Positions 23,765 to 32,810 of a stretch of 56,094 nucleotides of DNA are shown in pieces. Within the stretch, counting starts at the first letter, position 1, and every line of letters begins with the position of its first letter. Origin of the DNA: Billgrantia montanilacus (lineage in GTDB: Bacteria > Pseudomonadota > Gammaproteobacteria > Pseudomonadales > Halomonadaceae); assembly GCF_003336675.1 (NCBI RefSeq), contig NZ_QPII01000025.1, forward strand, positions 1-56,094, given 5' to 3'. Below the pieces are notes generated by a model that was not told where the DNA came from, made no database searches, and was given only the letters and a program-made list of their open reading frames with translations. The translations under genes and the position numbers were made by a program.

Positions 23765-25756
23765 ATGAAACACACACTCTCCATCGCTACCCTGGCTTTC
23801 CTGATGCTGCCGCCTCTCTCGGCGCAAGGCACCGAGAGCTCCAGCGCTGAAGCGGCACTCGATGCCCTGACCGTCACCGGTACCCGCGTACCCACCGATC
23901 TGTCGCGGGCGCCGATGATCGTCGACGTGATTGACCGTAATGACCCGACGCTCTCCACGGCTAGCCGCGTGGAAGACGTGCTGAGCCAGCAGCCGGGCCT
24001 TCATGTGGCCGGGCAGGGACGACGGAGCGGGCAGACATTGAGCCTGCGAGGCTTCGGTCGCAACGGGGTGCTGGTTCGCCTCGATGGCGTGCGACAGGAC
24101 ATTTCCACCGGCCATATCGGCAACTTCTTCGTCGACCCGGCGCTGCTGCGCGAGGTGCAGGTCGCCCGCGGCGCCCTGTCGAGCCTCTACGGCAGCAATG
24201 CCATGGGCGGCGTGGTGAGCTTCGACACCGTGGATGCCGCGGACCTGTTGCGGCCGGGTGAGTCCCGAGGGGCACGGTTCTCCATCGGCGGCGCCACGGC
24301 CAGTGACGAGCTGGGTGTCACGCTCAGCCTCTTCGGTCGCCGTGACACCTCCCGCGGAGAGGTGGATGGCCTGGTGGCGATCGGGCGCAGCGAATCCGGC
24401 GATATTCGCCGGGCAGGCGGCGACGAGGCACCCGACGATGCGCGGCTGCACAGCCTGCTCGCCAAGGGCGGCTGGGAGCCTGTACCGACACAGCGTCTCT
24501 TCGTCAGCTGGCAGCACTACGACGAAGATGCGACACAGCCCGCCAATCCGCAGCAGCTGGGGTTCGACGCCAGCAACCCGCTGCGCGATCGCAGCGTGAC
24601 CAGCGACAACCTGCAGCTGGGGCATCGCTGGCAGCCGACCGCCGCCACCGACATGACCTCGAGATTGACGCTGAGCCGGCAGGCGATCGACGAGCCGGCT
24701 GCCAACCGTACCCTGGAGAGGCTGGGCGCGCAGAGCGATGGCTACCATGTTTTCGACCACGGCTGGCTATCGCAGACGCTGGCCTTCGGTGTCGAGGTGG
24801 AGCAGGCCCGGCAGGTGCCGGACGGTATGGCTAACGGTTTCCCGCGCGCCGATATCGATACCCAGGCGTTCTATCTCGACAACACGCTGACGGTCGGTCA
24901 CTTCGTTGCCGATGGAGGGTCAGGGGAGTTCGATCTGGGCCTCGGCGCTCGCTACGACCGCTATGACGCCGAAGGCCGTGAGAGTCGCAGCAGTACCGAG
25001 GACCGCGTATCACCGCGCGTGCGGTTGGCTTGGCGGCCCACCGAGAGGCTGATGCTGTACAGCGGCTACGCCGAAGCATTCCGGGCGCCCGGCCTGTCCG
25101 AGCTCTACGCCAGCGAACGTCATTTCGCCGGGTTCTGTCCCTCGCCGTTCTTCTGTTTCCCCGACAACTTCTGGGTGCCCAATCCAGACCTGCAGCCTGA
25201 AACCAGCCGCACCCATGAGAGCGGATTTTCGTGGCGGGCTGGCGACTGGGGCCTGCGAGCGGCCTATTTTGACACCCGTGCCGATGACTTCATCGACACC
25301 GCCGTCGACATCATCGCTGGCACCACCCAGGCCACCAACGTCAATCGCGCCCAGCTGTGGGGCTTCGATGCCCGCCTCGAATGGCAACCGTCGACGCTGC
25401 CGTCGCTGCGAGCCTTCGCCGGCTTGGCCGAAGTGTCCGGCAAGGATCGCGACAACGACGCGCCACTGGGACAGTTGACCCCGCTGGAAGGCACCCTGGG
25501 CGCCGATCTGGCGATCACCGGCCACGACGTGGTGCTGGGCTGGCGAGCCCGCTTCGCCGAGTCCTTCGACAAGCGGGACAGCGATGACGCACTGCCCGGC
25601 TATGGGCTCCATGACCTGCAGCTGGCCTGGCAGATCACGCCGTCACTCGATACCTCGATGCGGCTGCGCAACGTGGCGGACAAGGTCTGGTATCGCCCCG
25701 ACGGCAGCCTCGGCGACGGGCGCAGCCTGTTCGCGACCCTCAACCTTCAGTGGTAA
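23765..25756 (+). CDS. TonB-dependent heme/hemoglobin receptor
   Basis: Outer-membrane receptor, 663 aa, with a signal peptide, a TonB box near LDALTVTGTR, an N-terminal plug (about 45-160, ending with REVQVARGALSSLYGSNAMGGVVSF) and a 22-strand barrel ending in the expected aromatic residue (NLQW). It has the heme-receptor FRAP box at 439-442 and an NPDL box at 473-476, with His453 between them, where HemR-type receptors keep an essential heme-binding histidine. Cys458 and Cys464 lie in the same loop and may form a disulfide. It is followed by hmuS 14 bp later. No tonB-exbBD is in the window. Confidence 0.95.
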   Translation: MKHTLSIATLAFLMLPPLSAQGTESSSAEAALDALTVTGTRVPTDLSRAPMIVDVIDRNDPTLSTASRVEDVLSQQPGLHVAGQGRRSGQTLSLRGFGRNGVLVRLDGVRQDISTGHIGNFFVDPALLREVQVARGALSSLYGSNAMGGVVSFDTVDAADLLRPGESRGARFSIGGATASDELGVTLSLFGRRDTSRGEVDGLVAIGRSESGDIRRAGGDEAPDDARLHSLLAKGGWEPVPTQRLFVSWQHYDEDATQPANPQQLGFDASNPLRDRSVTSDNLQLGHRWQPTAATDMTSRLTLSRQAIDEPAANRTLERLGAQSDGYHVFDHGWLSQTLAFGVEVEQARQVPDGMANGFPRADIDTQAFYLDNTLTVGHFVADGGSGEFDLGLGARYDRYDAEGRESRSSTEDRVSPRVRLAWRPTERLMLYSGYAEAFRAPGLSELYASERHFAGFCPSPFFCFPDNFWVPNPDLQPETSRTHESGFSWRAGDWGLRAAYFDTRADDFIDTAVDIIAGTTQATNVNRAQLWGFDARLEWQPSTLPSLRAFAGLAEVSGKDRDNDAPLGQLTPLEGTLGADLAITGHDVVLGWRARFAESFDKRDSDDALPGYGLHDLQLAWQITPSLDTSMRLRNVADKVWYRPDGSLGDGRSLFATLNLQW

Positions 25757-25770
25757 TTCAGGAGGATCCC

Positions 25771-26832
25771 ATGACAACGCCCTCTTCACGTCAACGTGCC
25801 ATTCTGGAAGCCTTCGATGCAGCGCGTGAGGCTCAGCCCCGGCTGCACGCCATCAGCATCGCCGAGCGCCTCTCGATCAGCGAAGGGGAGTTGCAGGCGG
25901 CACGCATCGGTCGTGATGTCTGGAGCCTGCCGCTGACGCCCCGCGACCTGGCGGCCCGGATGCATCAGTTGGGTCGGATCAAGGCACTGACCCGGTCGCG
26001 GCTCGCCGTGCTGGAGCAAGAGGCCATCTATCCGCGGCTGAGCGCTGGCGGGCTTCATATGGGGCTGATGCTGGATCCTGGCGGCCTCGACCTGCGCCTG
26101 CTTTTCGGCCAGTGGCACTGGACCTGCCTGATTCGAGACATGCTACCCGCCGGAAAAGGGGGTACGACGCTACGCTGGAGCCTGCAGATATTCGACCGCC
26201 ATGGCCGAGCCTTGCACAAGTGTTTCGCTCTCGACGAGGAGCCGGCCCCTGCCTGGCAGGCACTCGTCAAGGTGGGGAACGCAGTGCCACCGGCGTTTAC
26301 ACAGCTGGCGCCCAGCGGAGCGAGACCGTTGCCACAGATTCCCGAGCTGGCCGGCGAGTGGGCGGCGATGAGCGATGTGCATCAGTTCTTCGGCCTGATC
26401 CGGCGCCATGGGCTCAAGCGCCATGAAGCCAATGCGCTGATGGAAGGCCACTTCACTCAGTCCCTGGCGTCCGGCGCCGTGGAAGATGTACTGAGGCGCG
26501 CGGTGGAGCAGCGCCTGCCGATGATGCTGTTCGTGGCGAGCCCGGGGTGTGTGCAGATTCGTACCGGCCAGCTGGTCACGCCCGAGCGGCGTCGAGGCTG
26601 GCTCAACCTGTTCGGCGAACAGTTCACCCTGCACCTCGATGATGCGGCCATCGGGCATGTATGGCGGGTCCACAAGCCCAATCGCGATGGCGGCGTCACC
26701 AGTCTGGAAGCCTTCGATACCGAGGGGGAGCTGGTGCTGCAGCTCTACGCCGAGCGTCAGGAGGGGCGACCGGAGCGGCCCACCTGGCGTCGCCTTCTGG
26801 AGGACTGCCAACCGCAGGAGGCGGTGGCATGA
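25771..26832 (+). CDS. hmuS: hemin-degrading / heme-trafficking factor (HemS/HmuS/ChuS family)
   Basis: Cytoplasmic heme-handling protein of 353 aa, two tandem structural repeats. Members such as ChuS break heme and release iron; others only store or pass it on. RLSISEGELQAARIG near the N-terminus, FGQWHWTCLI and the second-half SDVHQFFGLIRRHGLKRHEA with its heme-pocket histidines are typical. A perfect AGGAGG precedes the ATG at 25771. The stop overlaps the ATG of hmuT (ATGA). Confidence 0.93.
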   Translation: MTTPSSRQRAILEAFDAAREAQPRLHAISIAERLSISEGELQAARIGRDVWSLPLTPRDLAARMHQLGRIKALTRSRLAVLEQEAIYPRLSAGGLHMGLMLDPGGLDLRLLFGQWHWTCLIRDMLPAGKGGTTLRWSLQIFDRHGRALHKCFALDEEPAPAWQALVKVGNAVPPAFTQLAPSGARPLPQIPELAGEWAAMSDVHQFFGLIRRHGLKRHEANALMEGHFTQSLASGAVEDVLRRAVEQRLPMMLFVASPGCVQIRTGQLVTPERRRGWLNLFGEQFTLHLDDAAIGHVWRVHKPNRDGGVTSLEAFDTEGELVLQLYAERQEGRPERPTWRRLLEDCQPQEAVA

Positions 26833-27719
26833 CAGCTCATCCCGTGCTTGGCCTGCTGTTCTGGCTGGCTCTCATCGTCTCCAGCCAGGCGAAGGCCAGC
26901 GACGAGCGCCTGGTGGTGTTGGGCGGTGATATTGCCGAGACGGTGGTGGCACTGGGCGCAGGGGCGAAGCTGATTGCCCGCGATGACACCAGCCTTTACC
27001 CCGACAGCTTGGCGGTGTTGCCGTCGGTGGGCTATCTGCGGCGACTGTCGGCAGAAAGCGTGCTGTCAGTGCGCCCGAGCCGGGTGCTGGCCAGCCGGTA
27101 CGCGGGGCCCAAAGAAGTGCTGCGGCAGCTTGACGCCGTGGGCGTGACGGTCGTGCGGATCGAGGCGCCCACCGGCCTGGGGGCGATACCCGACAAGGTG
27201 AGCGAAGTGGCCGCGGCATTGGGGCTGGAACCAGAGGGGCGTGCACTGGCTGATGGGATTCAACAGGAGCTCGACCGGCTTGACGCATTGCCACCGCTGC
27301 CGGATATCGGGGCCATGTTCATTCTCAATCACACCGGCACGACCCCGCTGGTGTCCGGTGACGGCACAGCGGCAGCGGCTGCCATGGAGGCGGTGGGGCT
27401 GCGTAACGCCTTCGATGGCATGACGGGGTATCGTCCGGTGAGCGGCGAGGCGCTGGTGCGTCATGGCCCCGACCTGGTGCTGATATCCCGACACGGGCTG
27501 GATGCGTTGGGCGGCGAAGGGGCGCTGTGGCAACTGCCGGGGCTCGACATGACGCCGGCAGGCCGCGACCGCCGACTGATCGTCATCGATGACCAGGGCA
27601 TGCTGGGCTTCGGCCCACGCACGCCAAGGCTATTATTGGAGCTGCGCAGGACGCTGGAGCGCATGCCGCTGTCAGTGTCGTGGTATCAGCCTCCGGGGAG
27701 GCGTGTGGCATGGAGGTGA
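26829..27719 (+). CDS. hmuT: periplasmic heme-binding protein HmuT
   Basis: Class III substrate-binding protein that carries heme from the receptor to HmuUV, 296 aa. It has a signal peptide (cleavage near AKASDE), then RLVVLGGDIAETVVALG and VGYLRRLSAESVL, whose Tyr69 lies where HmuT proteins usually have the heme-ligating tyrosine. It is translationally coupled to hmuS through ATGA and overlaps hmuU by 10 bp. Confidence 0.93.
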   Translation: MTAHPVLGLLFWLALIVSSQAKASDERLVVLGGDIAETVVALGAGAKLIARDDTSLYPDSLAVLPSVGYLRRLSAESVLSVRPSRVLASRYAGPKEVLRQLDAVGVTVVRIEAPTGLGAIPDKVSEVAAALGLEPEGRALADGIQQELDRLDALPPLPDIGAMFILNHTGTTPLVSGDGTAAAAAMEAVGLRNAFDGMTGYRPVSGEALVRHGPDLVLISRHGLDALGGEGALWQLPGLDMTPAGRDRRLIVIDDQGMLGFGPRTPRLLLELRRTLERMPLSVSWYQPPGRRVAWR

Positions 27720-28744
27720 CTCTGCCGGGCCGCCGCACCCTGACCGCTCGCCCATCAGGGCGTGCCAGGGTATTGCTCGGGCTGGGCGTCGCGCTGCTGC
27801 TGGCGCTGATGTGGAGTGCCGCTTCCGGCGTGCTGGGACTGTCGCCACTGGCTCTTCTCTCGGGCCAGGTGGATGAGCTGGGCTTTCAGGTCTGGTGGCA
27901 GTTGCGTCTGCCGCGCCTGCTGCTCGGCGTGCTGGTGGGCGCCATGCTGGCCGGCAGCGGCACCGCGATGCAGGGGCTGTTCCGCAATCCGCTGGCCGAC
28001 CCGACGCTGCTGGGCCTCGCCAGCGGTGCCGGCTTGGCCGTGGCCATCTGGATCGTGCTCTTCCAGGGCAGTGGCCCGGTGGCGCTCTACGGGCAATTCC
28101 TGGCTGGGTTCCTCGGTGCCCTGGGCGTCTGCGTGGTGGTCTTCGGCCTGGCCGGGCGCCATGGCGGCAGTGCCGCCGTATTTACCCTGCTGCTGGCGGG
28201 CCTGGCGATCAATACCCTGGCCGGTGCCGGGGGTGGTTTGCTGGCCTTCATGGCCAGCGACGAACAGCTGCGCCAGCTCAGCCTGTGGGGCATGGGCACG
28301 CTATCCCACGCGCTGTGGCGTGCCACGCTGGCGGCCAGTGTGTTGGTGCCGCCCGCACTGTTCCTGCTGCTGCGCAGTGCCCGGGGGCTGGATCTGTTGC
28401 AACTGGGTGAAGCCACCGCCCATGCCGCGGGGTTGGATGCACCGCGGCTCAAGCGTCATGTGGTGGTAGCCACCTCGTTGGGTGTCGGGCTGTGCGTGGC
28501 GCTCACCGGTATCATCGGTTTCCTGGGGTTACTGGTGCCGCACTGCCTGAGGCTATGGCTGGGCCCCGGGCATCGCCTGCTGCTGCCGGCCTCGATGCTG
28601 GGTGGCGCGCTGTTGCTGGTGGTGGCCGACACCCTGGCGCGGACCCTGGCCATGCCGGCAGAGATCCCGGTGGGACTGCTGACCAGCCTGCTGGGCGGAC
28701 CCTATTTCCTCTATTTGCTGCTGCGACGGAGCCCGAGATGCTGA
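27710..28744 (+). CDS. hmuU: heme ABC transporter permease HmuU
   Basis: FecCD-family permease of 344 aa with about ten membrane helices. The signature SGTAMQGLFRNPLADPTLLGLASGA is the conserved cytoplasmic loop; AEIPVGLLTSLLGGPYFLYLLLR ends the protein, as usual. The ATG at 27710 is preceded by GGGGAGG and lies inside hmuT; the stop overlaps the hmuV start. Confidence 0.95.
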   Translation: MEVTLPGRRTLTARPSGRARVLLGLGVALLLALMWSAASGVLGLSPLALLSGQVDELGFQVWWQLRLPRLLLGVLVGAMLAGSGTAMQGLFRNPLADPTLLGLASGAGLAVAIWIVLFQGSGPVALYGQFLAGFLGALGVCVVVFGLAGRHGGSAAVFTLLLAGLAINTLAGAGGGLLAFMASDEQLRQLSLWGMGTLSHALWRATLAASVLVPPALFLLLRSARGLDLLQLGEATAHAAGLDAPRLKRHVVVATSLGVGLCVALTGIIGFLGLLVPHCLRLWLGPGHRLLLPASMLGGALLLVVADTLARTLAMPAEIPVGLLTSLLGGPYFLYLLLRRSPRC

Positions 28745-29499
28745 TCCTGCATCGGGCGGGTTTCGTCGACCCGCCCTGCCTGGCACCGATCCAGGACAAG
28801 GTCGTCCCCGGTGAGCTGTTGGCCATCGTCGGGCCCAACGGTGCCGGCAAGAGCACGCTGCTTTCGCTGCTCTCCGGCTTTCGCACCTCTCAGCTAGGTG
28901 TGGTGACCCTGGATGGACGAACGATCGAGGCGTGGACGCCCGCCACGCTGGCCAGTCGACGAGCCCTGGTGGCGCAGCAGGAGCCAATGGGCTTCGACTG
29001 GTCGGTTCGCGACATGGTGGCCCTGGGGAGCGACCCGGAGCCGGCACTCGTCGAGCAGCTGTTAGCGGACCTGGAGCTCGTCAGCCTGGCCGATCGCAGC
29101 GTACTGCGCCTCTCCGGGGGCGAGCGACAGCGAGTGATGGTCGCCAGAGGGCTTTGCCAACTCATGGCCCGTCGACACGACGGTGCCCCGGATGGTGGTC
29201 TACTGCTGCTCGATGAGCCCACCAGTGCGCTGGACATCGGCCAGCAGCAGCGGCTGATGCGGCGTCTTCGGCAGCTGGCGCGGCAGCAGCACATGGCCAT
29301 CGTCTGTGTGCTGCATGAACTCAATCTGGCGGGGACCTATGCCGACCGGGTCTGGCTGATGGAAGAGGGCCAGCGTATCGCGGGAGGCCCCCCAGAGGAG
29401 GTGCTGGAGCCCGAGGATCTCGCCCGTATCTATCGCGCCGAGCTGCAGGCACTGGCCAGGCCTGACGGGGGCCCAGCCTGGTTGGCGCTGACGCCGTGA
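28738..29499 (+). CDS. hmuV: heme ABC transporter ATP-binding protein HmuV
   Basis: ATPase driving heme import through HmuU, 253 aa. Walker A GPNGAGKST, signature LSGGERQRV, Walker B LLLLDEPTSALD and the switch VLHELN are present. The ATG at 28738 overlaps the hmuU stop by 7 bp. It ends the Fur-controlled operon; no strong terminator was seen downstream. Confidence 0.95.
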   Translation: MLILHRAGFVDPPCLAPIQDKVVPGELLAIVGPNGAGKSTLLSLLSGFRTSQLGVVTLDGRTIEAWTPATLASRRALVAQQEPMGFDWSVRDMVALGSDPEPALVEQLLADLELVSLADRSVLRLSGGERQRVMVARGLCQLMARRHDGAPDGGLLLLDEPTSALDIGQQQRLMRRLRQLARQQHMAIVCVLHELNLAGTYADRVWLMEEGQRIAGGPPEEVLEPEDLARIYRAELQALARPDGGPAWLALTP

Positions 29500-29562
29500 G
29501 CCTGCTTGAAACCGGTTTCCCCAAAGTGGGTTTGCCGAAGCGAAATCATGTCAAGCATGGCC

Positions 29563-29709
29563 TCAATCGTCTCGATAATGCCGATGCTTCTGGCGCAAGG
29601 CTTTCTCCCGGTCATGTTTGCGCTGCCTGGCCAGGGCATTGCCATTTGCCAGCTGTACCAGGTACTCGACTTCTTCTTCGCTGAGTGGGTCACGTTTCCT
29701 GTTTGCCAT
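29563..29709 (-). CDS. possible small charged protein (48 aa)
   Basis: A short frame reading MANRKRDPLSEEEVEYLVQL then a lysine/arginine-rich helix. It is unlike the shadow frames around it: an acidic amphipathic segment followed by a basic tail, no cysteine, and codons that look normal. The ribosome-binding site is weak (GGTGTCCCC). It is the only coding candidate in the 419-bp gap between hmuV and the MFS gene. I do not recognise it. Confidence 0.35.
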   Translation of the reverse strand: MANRKRDPLSEEEVEYLVQLANGNALARQRKHDREKALRQKHRHYRDD

Positions 29710-29918
29710 GGGGACACCGTGCTATAGGTATGTCTGGCCATGCTATGCGGGGTACGTGACAGCGATATGTCCGCTTCATTCGTCTCGATGAAGCAGTCGC
29801 CATGCTCACTCGGCATACGTTGTAGAGGGCGCTGTCGGGTGCGTGTTGTCGGCAAGAATTGGCGAGAATAGACCGATTGTGTGTAGGCTAACGGTTTCCT
29901 TGGCCAGGAAGCGCGCCC

Positions 29919-31163
29919 ATGCCGCCATCTCCTACCGTCCAGCCCCCCGTCTCTCCCGAATGGGGCGAGGGGCTCGTGGTGCTGCTGGCCGCGACCTGGG
30001 TGCAGGTACTGTGCAGCGCGGGGATGCTGCTGGTGCCGACCCTGGCGCCACAGATTGCCGCCGCTTTCGGCGTGCCGACCGGCTGGGTGGGGCTGCAGGT
30101 CAGCCTGCTTTATGGAGTGGCGATGCTTACCTCGCTGCAGTCGGCGGTGCTCGCCCGGCGCCTGGGCGGCTGTCGGGCCAGCCAGCTGGCCATCGCGCTG
30201 GTGATGGGGGGCTGCGCGCTGGCGCTGCTTGGCACGCCACTGGCGCTGCTCGCCACCACCTTGATGCTGGGCCTGGCCTACGGCATCACCAGCCCCGCGG
30301 CGGCGGAATTGCTGTCCCGGTTCACGCCGCCCGAACGACGCAATCTCGTCTATTCCATCAAGCAGACCGGCGTCCCCCTGGGCGGTGTGCTGGCCGGCCT
30401 GATGGCACCGCCGCTGGCGGCCTTCTGGAACTGGCAGGCGGCCTTCCTGGCGGTGGGCGCGGCCAGCCTTGCCACACTGTTGCTGCTGCAGCCGCGGCGC
30501 TCCCGCTGGGATGTCAGTCGGGATGCCAGCGTGCGTATGCAGCGCGCCGGCAGCCTGGGCGTGCTGCGCCGCTCCCGTGCCATGCGCTGGCTGGGCGCTA
30601 CCGGCTTCTGTCTCTCGGCGGCGCAGCTCTCGCTGCTCAGCTTCGCGGTGGCCTACATGGTCGAGGAGCTGCTGCTGAGCCTGGTGATGGCGGGCGCCGT
30701 GGTGTCACTGGTCCACATGGGCGGGGTGAGCGGGCGCCTGGCCTGGGGGGCACTGGCCGACCGCCTGGGGGCCAGCCTGCCGGTGCTATTCGGCCTGGCC
30801 GCCGTCATCGCCGTGATCTTTCTCCTGCTGGCCGTGCTCGGTACCGTGGTCCCCAGTTGGATGACCCTTGTCCTGCTGGTGATGGCCGGCGCCACGGCGG
30901 TGGGCTGGAACGGGGTCTATCTGGGCGAGGTGGCGCGGCGCTGCCAGCCCGGCGAGGTGGGCGAGGCCACCGCGGCGGTACTGGTACTGACCTATATGGG
31001 TGTGCTGGTGGGTCCCGCGCTGTTCAGTTTGATCGTGTGGCTAACCGGCAGCTATTCGGTGGGCTTCCTGTTGCCCGCCATCACCGGCGGGTTGGCGATC
31101 CTCTGTCTGCATCACTGCCGACGGGCCAGCCATGCCGCCGAGATCACCACGGTCCTCAGATGA
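29919..31163 (+). CDS. MFS transporter
   Basis: A 12-helix major facilitator permease of 414 aa. The long cytoplasmic loop between helices 6 and 7 (LQPRRSRWDVSRDASVRMQRAGSLGVLRRSRAMRW) splits the two halves. VYSIKQTGVPLGGVLAGLMAPPLA resembles the cyanate/nitroimidazole-type and related MFS groups, but the substrate cannot be assigned. AGGAA lies about 10 nt before the ATG. Its end overlaps the convergent phnE2 end by 8 bp. Confidence 0.85.
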   Translation: MPPSPTVQPPVSPEWGEGLVVLLAATWVQVLCSAGMLLVPTLAPQIAAAFGVPTGWVGLQVSLLYGVAMLTSLQSAVLARRLGGCRASQLAIALVMGGCALALLGTPLALLATTLMLGLAYGITSPAAAELLSRFTPPERRNLVYSIKQTGVPLGGVLAGLMAPPLAAFWNWQAAFLAVGAASLATLLLLQPRRSRWDVSRDASVRMQRAGSLGVLRRSRAMRWLGATGFCLSAAQLSLLSFAVAYMVEELLLSLVMAGAVVSLVHMGGVSGRLAWGALADRLGASLPVLFGLAAVIAVIFLLLAVLGTVVPSWMTLVLLVMAGATAVGWNGVYLGEVARRCQPGEVGEATAAVLVLTYMGVLVGPALFSLIVWLTGSYSVGFLLPAITGGLAILCLHHCRRASHAAEITTVLR

Positions 31164-31971
31164 TGGCGTGGCGTACCCGGGCGGAAACCCACTCCGAGGC
31201 CAGCACGGTGACGAATATCATCAGGAAGATCACGCTCACCTGATTCCAGGCCAGGCTGTTGATCGCGGAATTGAGCTGCAGGCCGATACCGCCGGCACCC
31301 ACCAGCCCCAGCACGGTGGATTCCCGGATATTGATGTCCCAGCGGTAGACGCTGATGCCGGCGAAGGCGGGCATCACCTGGGGCAGCACGCCATAGCTCA
31401 TTACCTGCATCCGTCCGGCCCCCGTGGCGCTGATCGCCTCGACCGGGGTGGGGTGGATCTCCTCGATGGCTTCATAGAGCAGCTTGCCGATGAAGCCGAT
31501 CGAGCGCAGCGCGATGGCGATGATCCCGGCAAGCACGCCCGGACCGAGGATGGTCACCAGCAGCATCGCCCAGATCAATGAGTTGATCGAGCGTGACGAG
31601 ACGATAATCACCAGGGCGAGACTGCGAACCAGCGGATGCGGGGAGGTGTTGCGCGCCGCCAGGAAGGCGACCGGGAAGGCCATGGCGATACCCAGCAGGG
31701 TGCCCAGTGTCGCGATGTTGATCGTATCCCACATCGGTTTCCACAGCCGGTGGGCATAGCTCCACTGCGGCGGCAGCATGCGGCTGAGCAGGTCGCTGCC
31801 CTGGCGGCCGGCATCCTCGACGAACACCCACATGGTGTTGTCCGAGATCATCTTCCAGCACAGCAGGAACAGCGATACGCCAGCCAGCCACGCCAGGTAG
31901 CCCAGCCACTGGGCTCGTGTGGTGCGTAGACGCCAGGTGGGCGTGCCCTGGGGTGTCGTCGAAACGGGCAT
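31156..31971 (-). CDS. phnE: phosphonate ABC transporter permease PhnE (second copy)
   Basis: Membrane subunit of the phosphonate importer, 271 aa. PhnE features: a single N-terminal helix, then TINIATLGTLLGIAMAFPVAFLAARN, the EAA-type loop EEIHPTPVEAISATGAGRMQVMSYGVLPQVMPAF and RESTVLGLVGAGGIGLQL. It is 29 bp downstream of the first phnE; the two probably form the heterodimeric channel, an arrangement common where phn transport genes have two permeases. GAGGAA precedes the ATG. Confidence 0.92.
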   Translation of the reverse strand: MPVSTTPQGTPTWRLRTTRAQWLGYLAWLAGVSLFLLCWKMISDNTMWVFVEDAGRQGSDLLSRMLPPQWSYAHRLWKPMWDTINIATLGTLLGIAMAFPVAFLAARNTSPHPLVRSLALVIIVSSRSINSLIWAMLLVTILGPGVLAGIIAIALRSIGFIGKLLYEAIEEIHPTPVEAISATGAGRMQVMSYGVLPQVMPAFAGISVYRWDINIRESTVLGLVGAGGIGLQLNSAINSLAWNQVSVIFLMIFVTVLASEWVSARVRHAII

Positions 31972-32000
31972 GATGAGATTCCTCTAGGCGGGCCGGACGC

Positions 32001-32810
32001 TCACTGAGTCCAGCGGCGCACGTGACTGGAGCTATACTCGCACAGCAGCACAATACCGATGATGATCAGCAGGATGGCCGCCGAGGTGTCGTACTCGTAG
32101 CGGCTGATCGAGGTGTTGAGCGTGGCGCCGATGCCACCGGCACCGACGATGCCGATCACCGCCGACTCGCGGAAGTTGATATCCAGGCGATACATGGAGA
32201 GGCCGATCAGGCGCGGCATGACCTGAGGCTGCACGGCGTGATTCATGGTCTGCCACCAGCTCGCCCCGGTGGCGCGGACTGCCTCCACCTGGCGCCAGTC
32301 CAGATCCTCGATGTCCTCGGCCAGCAGCTTGGCCATGAAGCCGATGGTGGCGAAGGCCAGGGTGATCATGCCGGCCAGCGGGCCGAAGCCGAACATCACC
32401 ACGAAGAGGATGGCGATGATCACTTCCTGGAAGGTACGCGACACCGTGATGATGCCTCGGCACAGCAGGTAGACCGGCCAGGGGGCGATGTTGCGGGCCG
32501 CACCCAGCCCCACGGGGATGGCCAGTGCCACCCCGATCACCGTGGAGGTCAGCGTCATGGTCAGGCTTTCCAGCAGACCATTGACGATATCGGTGCGCCG
32601 GCTGACGAAATCCGGCTGGGCGAAGGCCGAGAGGAAGTTGAGCCCGCGGCTGGCACCCTCGGCGACGCGCGCCCAATTGACGTCCACGGTAGAGAGCGCC
32701 AGCACCAGATAGACGACCGCTCCGATGGCGAGCCCCCAGCGCAGCTTGGGATCGGCGATGAAGGGCAGTCGCCGCCACTGGCCCTGGCTGGCGAGTCCTT
32801 GGCGACTCAT
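32001..32810 (-). CDS. phnE: phosphonate ABC transporter permease PhnE (first copy)
   Basis: A 269-aa permease, paralogous to the next gene: TSTVIGVALAIPVGLGAARN, EDLDWRQVEAVRATGASWWQTMNHAVQPQVMPRLI and RESAVIGIVGAGGIGATL. Its ATG overlaps the phnC stop (ATGA), so translation is coupled. No C-P lyase or phosphonatase gene is present in the window, so the substrate might equally be phosphite or another small phosphonate. Confidence 0.93.
   Translation of the reverse strand: MSRQGLASQGQWRRLPFIADPKLRWGLAIGAVVYLVLALSTVDVNWARVAEGASRGLNFLSAFAQPDFVSRRTDIVNGLLESLTMTLTSTVIGVALAIPVGLGAARNIAPWPVYLLCRGIITVSRTFQEVIIAILFVVMFGFGPLAGMITLAFATIGFMAKLLAEDIEDLDWRQVEAVRATGASWWQTMNHAVQPQVMPRLIGLSMYRLDINFRESAVIGIVGAGGIGATLNTSISRYEYDTSAAILLIIIGIVLLCEYSSSHVRRWTQ

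Noticed and set aside
29430..29855. A 141-codon minus-strand frame across the hmuV end and the gap
   Set aside because: It overlaps the hmuV 3' end, has no domain, and a shorter frame in another phase (29563-29709) looks more protein-like.
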